13,688 nt of DNA from an uncultured Dietzia sp. Its GTDB lineage: Bacteria; Actinomycetota; Actinomycetes; Mycobacteriales; Mycobacteriaceae. Positions within the stretch are counted from its first letter, which is position 1; every line of letters begins with the position of its first letter. Both the position numbers and the translations under genes were made by a program. The notes beneath the pieces are model-generated. The model saw only the letters and a list, made by a program, of their open reading frames with translations, was not told where the DNA came from and did no database searches. The DNA lies in assembly GCA_946570335.1 (NCBI GenBank), contig CAMNYG010000011.1, positions 1 to 13,688 on the forward strand, read 5' to 3'. Shown piece after piece: positions 12,250 to 13,688 of this stretch.

Positions 12250-13688
12250 TTAGATCTCCTTGTCGTCGGTGACGGGCCGGCACCGGGTGCGAACGAGCGC
12301 CCAGGCCAGTCCGACGAGCCCGATGAGGCTGGACACCACCTGCGGGGTGTCGCCCAGTCGGGTTGCCATCGTACCGGCAGCACCCACCTCGACCTGTGCC
12401 ACCAACCCCGCGGGTTCGAAGATCCCGGTTTCCTGCTGCACCGTGCCGTCGGCGTCGATCACGGCGCTGACCCCGCTGGTCGCGGCGATGAGGACCGGGA
12501 CATGATGCTCGACGGCCCGCACGCGGGACATCGCGAGCTGCTGGTACGTCATCGGTGAGTGGCCGAAGGTGGCGTTGTTGGTGGGAACCGCGAGGAACTG
12601 TGCCCCCTGAGCGACGGGGTCGCGTGCGGCGGCGTCGAATGCCACCTCGAAGCAGATCGCCACACCGACATCGACGCCGGCGGCGGTCACCACGCCGTCA
12701 CCGTCACCGGGGACGAAGTGTCCGGCGGTGCGAGCGATGGGGAAGATCGCCTCGAGGGGGGCGCGCATCGGCAGCCATTCGCCGAACGGCTGGATGAACT
12801 TCTTGTCGTGGCGGTCTCGGACGGGGTCCTCGCCGCGGTCGTTGGACCGGCCGTCCCACACGAGGTAGGAGTTGGTGGCCTCGGGGCCCTTTCCGGTGCC
12901 CAGGACGGTGCCTACGAGGATCGGCGCCTCGAGGCGGCGGGACAGCGCCGAGATCTGCTCCCCGGCCCACTGGTCGGCCAGCGGTGAGATGTCGGAGGCG
13001 TTCTCCGGCCACAGCACCAGATCCGGGCGGGGGATCTCGTGGGACTCCACACGGTCGGCGAGTTCCCCCGTGGCACGGAGATGGTTCTCGAGCACCGCGC
13101 GCTTCTGGGCATTGAAATCCAAGCCCAGGCGGGGCACGTTGCCCTGGATGACGGCCACATCGAGAGTCTGGGTGGGTTGAGCGTCCCGCGGACCGGATGC
13201 GGCGGCGACGACGAGTCCCCCCGTCACGAGCGGTACCACGAGCAGCCCGGTGAGCTGACGGACGGGACGATCACGCCGCAGCAGGATCACCACCGCGAAA
13301 CCAAGCGCCGCGCCGAGGGCGGCCACGGCGAATCCCAGTAACGCAACGCCCCCGAGTGCGGCGAGCGGGAGCAGTGGTCCGTCCGCCTGACCGAACGCCA
13401 GTCGCCCCCACGGGAAGCCGCCCCACGGCCACGACGACCGGATCCATTCCCACAGAGACCACCAGCCGACCACCCCGACGAGTGCCGCTGCACCCCGGCG
13501 ACCGCCGTGGACTCCGGGGGTGAGGCCGGCGCGCAGGATCACCACCGCTCCGGCGCCGAACACCGCGAGGTACAGGGCCTCGACCAACGCCAGTCCCCAG
13601 GCGGCATAGGCACCCACGTACAAGCCGACCCAGGGGACGAGGAGGAGGAAGAAGATGATTCCCCCGCGGGGGGAAGAAAGAAGAGGAC
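12250..13688 (-). CDS. lnt: Apolipoprotein N-acyltransferase, N-terminus cut off
   Basis: An integral membrane enzyme that N-acylates the lipid-modified cysteine of lipoproteins. The frame is open to the window edge; about 478 codons are present and the start lies outside. Hydrophobic helices are seen in the N-terminal part, with the conserved WPWGGFPWGRLAFGQ segment (plus-strand about 13390-13435). The nitrilase domain begins at VAVIQGNVPRLGLDF. The catalytic triad is complete: Glu in LWPENAS (near 13004), Lys in HDKKFIQPFGEW (near 12802), Cys in AICFEVAF (near 12653). NNATFGHSPMTYQQL and SGVSAVID are further family blocks, followed by one C-terminal membrane helix. The nitrilase part is very like domain 1 of mycobacterial Ppm1. 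The codons nearest the edge (13660-13688) read as residues that do not fit the family well, which may be an assembly-end artefact. It is translated ahead of ppm1 with abutting stop and start. Confidence 0.93.
   Translation of the reverse strand, partial: PLLSSPRGGIIFFLLLVPWVGLYVGAYAAWGLALVEALYLAVFGAGAVVILRAGLTPGVHGGRRGAAALVGVVGWWSLWEWIRSSWPWGGFPWGRLAFGQADGPLLPLAALGGVALLGFAVAALGAALGFAVVILLRRDRPVRQLTGLLVVPLVTGGLVVAAASGPRDAQPTQTLDVAVIQGNVPRLGLDFNAQKRAVLENHLRATGELADRVESHEIPRPDLVLWPENASDISPLADQWAGEQISALSRRLEAPILVGTVLGTGKGPEATNSYLVWDGRSNDRGEDPVRDRHDKKFIQPFGEWLPMRAPLEAIFPIARTAGHFVPGDGDGVVTAAGVDVGVAICFEVAFDAAARDPVAQGAQFLAVPTNNATFGHSPMTYQQLAMSRVRAVEHHVPVLIAATSGVSAVIDADGTVQQETGIFEPAGLVAQVEVGAAGTMATRLGDTPQVVSSLIGLVGLAWALVRTRCRPVTDDKEI

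Overview
This is a GC-rich actinobacterial window, most likely from the mycolic-acid order (Mycobacteriales/Corynebacteriales: Dietzia, Gordonia or Rhodococcus-like). That placement rests on the right half. There an RbpA close to the mycobacterial protein converges on a polyprenol-phosphate-mannose synthase (ppm1) that follows an apolipoprotein N-acyltransferase (lnt). A small zinc-ribbon gene lies divergent to rbpA. This matches the order I recall around Rv2049c-Rv2051c. The genus is inference only.

Layout. Positions 1-355 hold no gene I can assign, only a perfect 15-bp palindrome at 342-356. Positions 356-3238 carry three minus-strand genes: a PNPOx-like flavin protein, an ABC-F ribosome-protection ATPase and, overlapping its end, a PaaI-type hotdog thioesterase. 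The gap before the ABC-F gene contains a possible 14-codon leader ORF, a terminator-like hairpin that places the leader stop codon in its loop, and a second hairpin. A 44-bp dyad at 3241-3284 then holds two fully overlapping divergent promoters and two matching 16-bp palindromes. To the right runs a plus-strand operon (3312-6295): a 66-aa HTH protein, a FUSC-family membrane exporter and an LpqC-like esterase lipoprotein, joined by short gaps or overlap.

Positions 6327-10817 are again minus strand: a short UvrA-like protein of the DrrC type, a membrane-anchored alpha/beta hydrolase, and the zinc-ribbon protein that overlaps the hydrolase start. rbpA (10976-11326) is plus strand with a SigH/SigR-like promoter and ends at a strong hairpin terminator. 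ppm1 and lnt (11470 to the right edge) are minus strand, and lnt is cut by the window edge.

How it fits together. The right end is lipoprotein and cell-envelope biogenesis (Lnt acylates lipoproteins, Ppm1 supplies polyprenol-P-mannose) beside the transcription factor RbpA. The left two thirds read as an accessory xenobiotic-defence neighbourhood: ribosome protection (ABC-F), DNA-intercalator-type resistance (UvrA-like), efflux (FUSC), a secreted esterase and a flavin reductase/oxidase. No mobile element, CRISPR array, tRNA or rRNA was seen. The most noteworthy signals are regulatory: the interlocked divergent promoter/operator, the possible attenuator before the ABC-F gene, and the thiol-stress promoter of rbpA.
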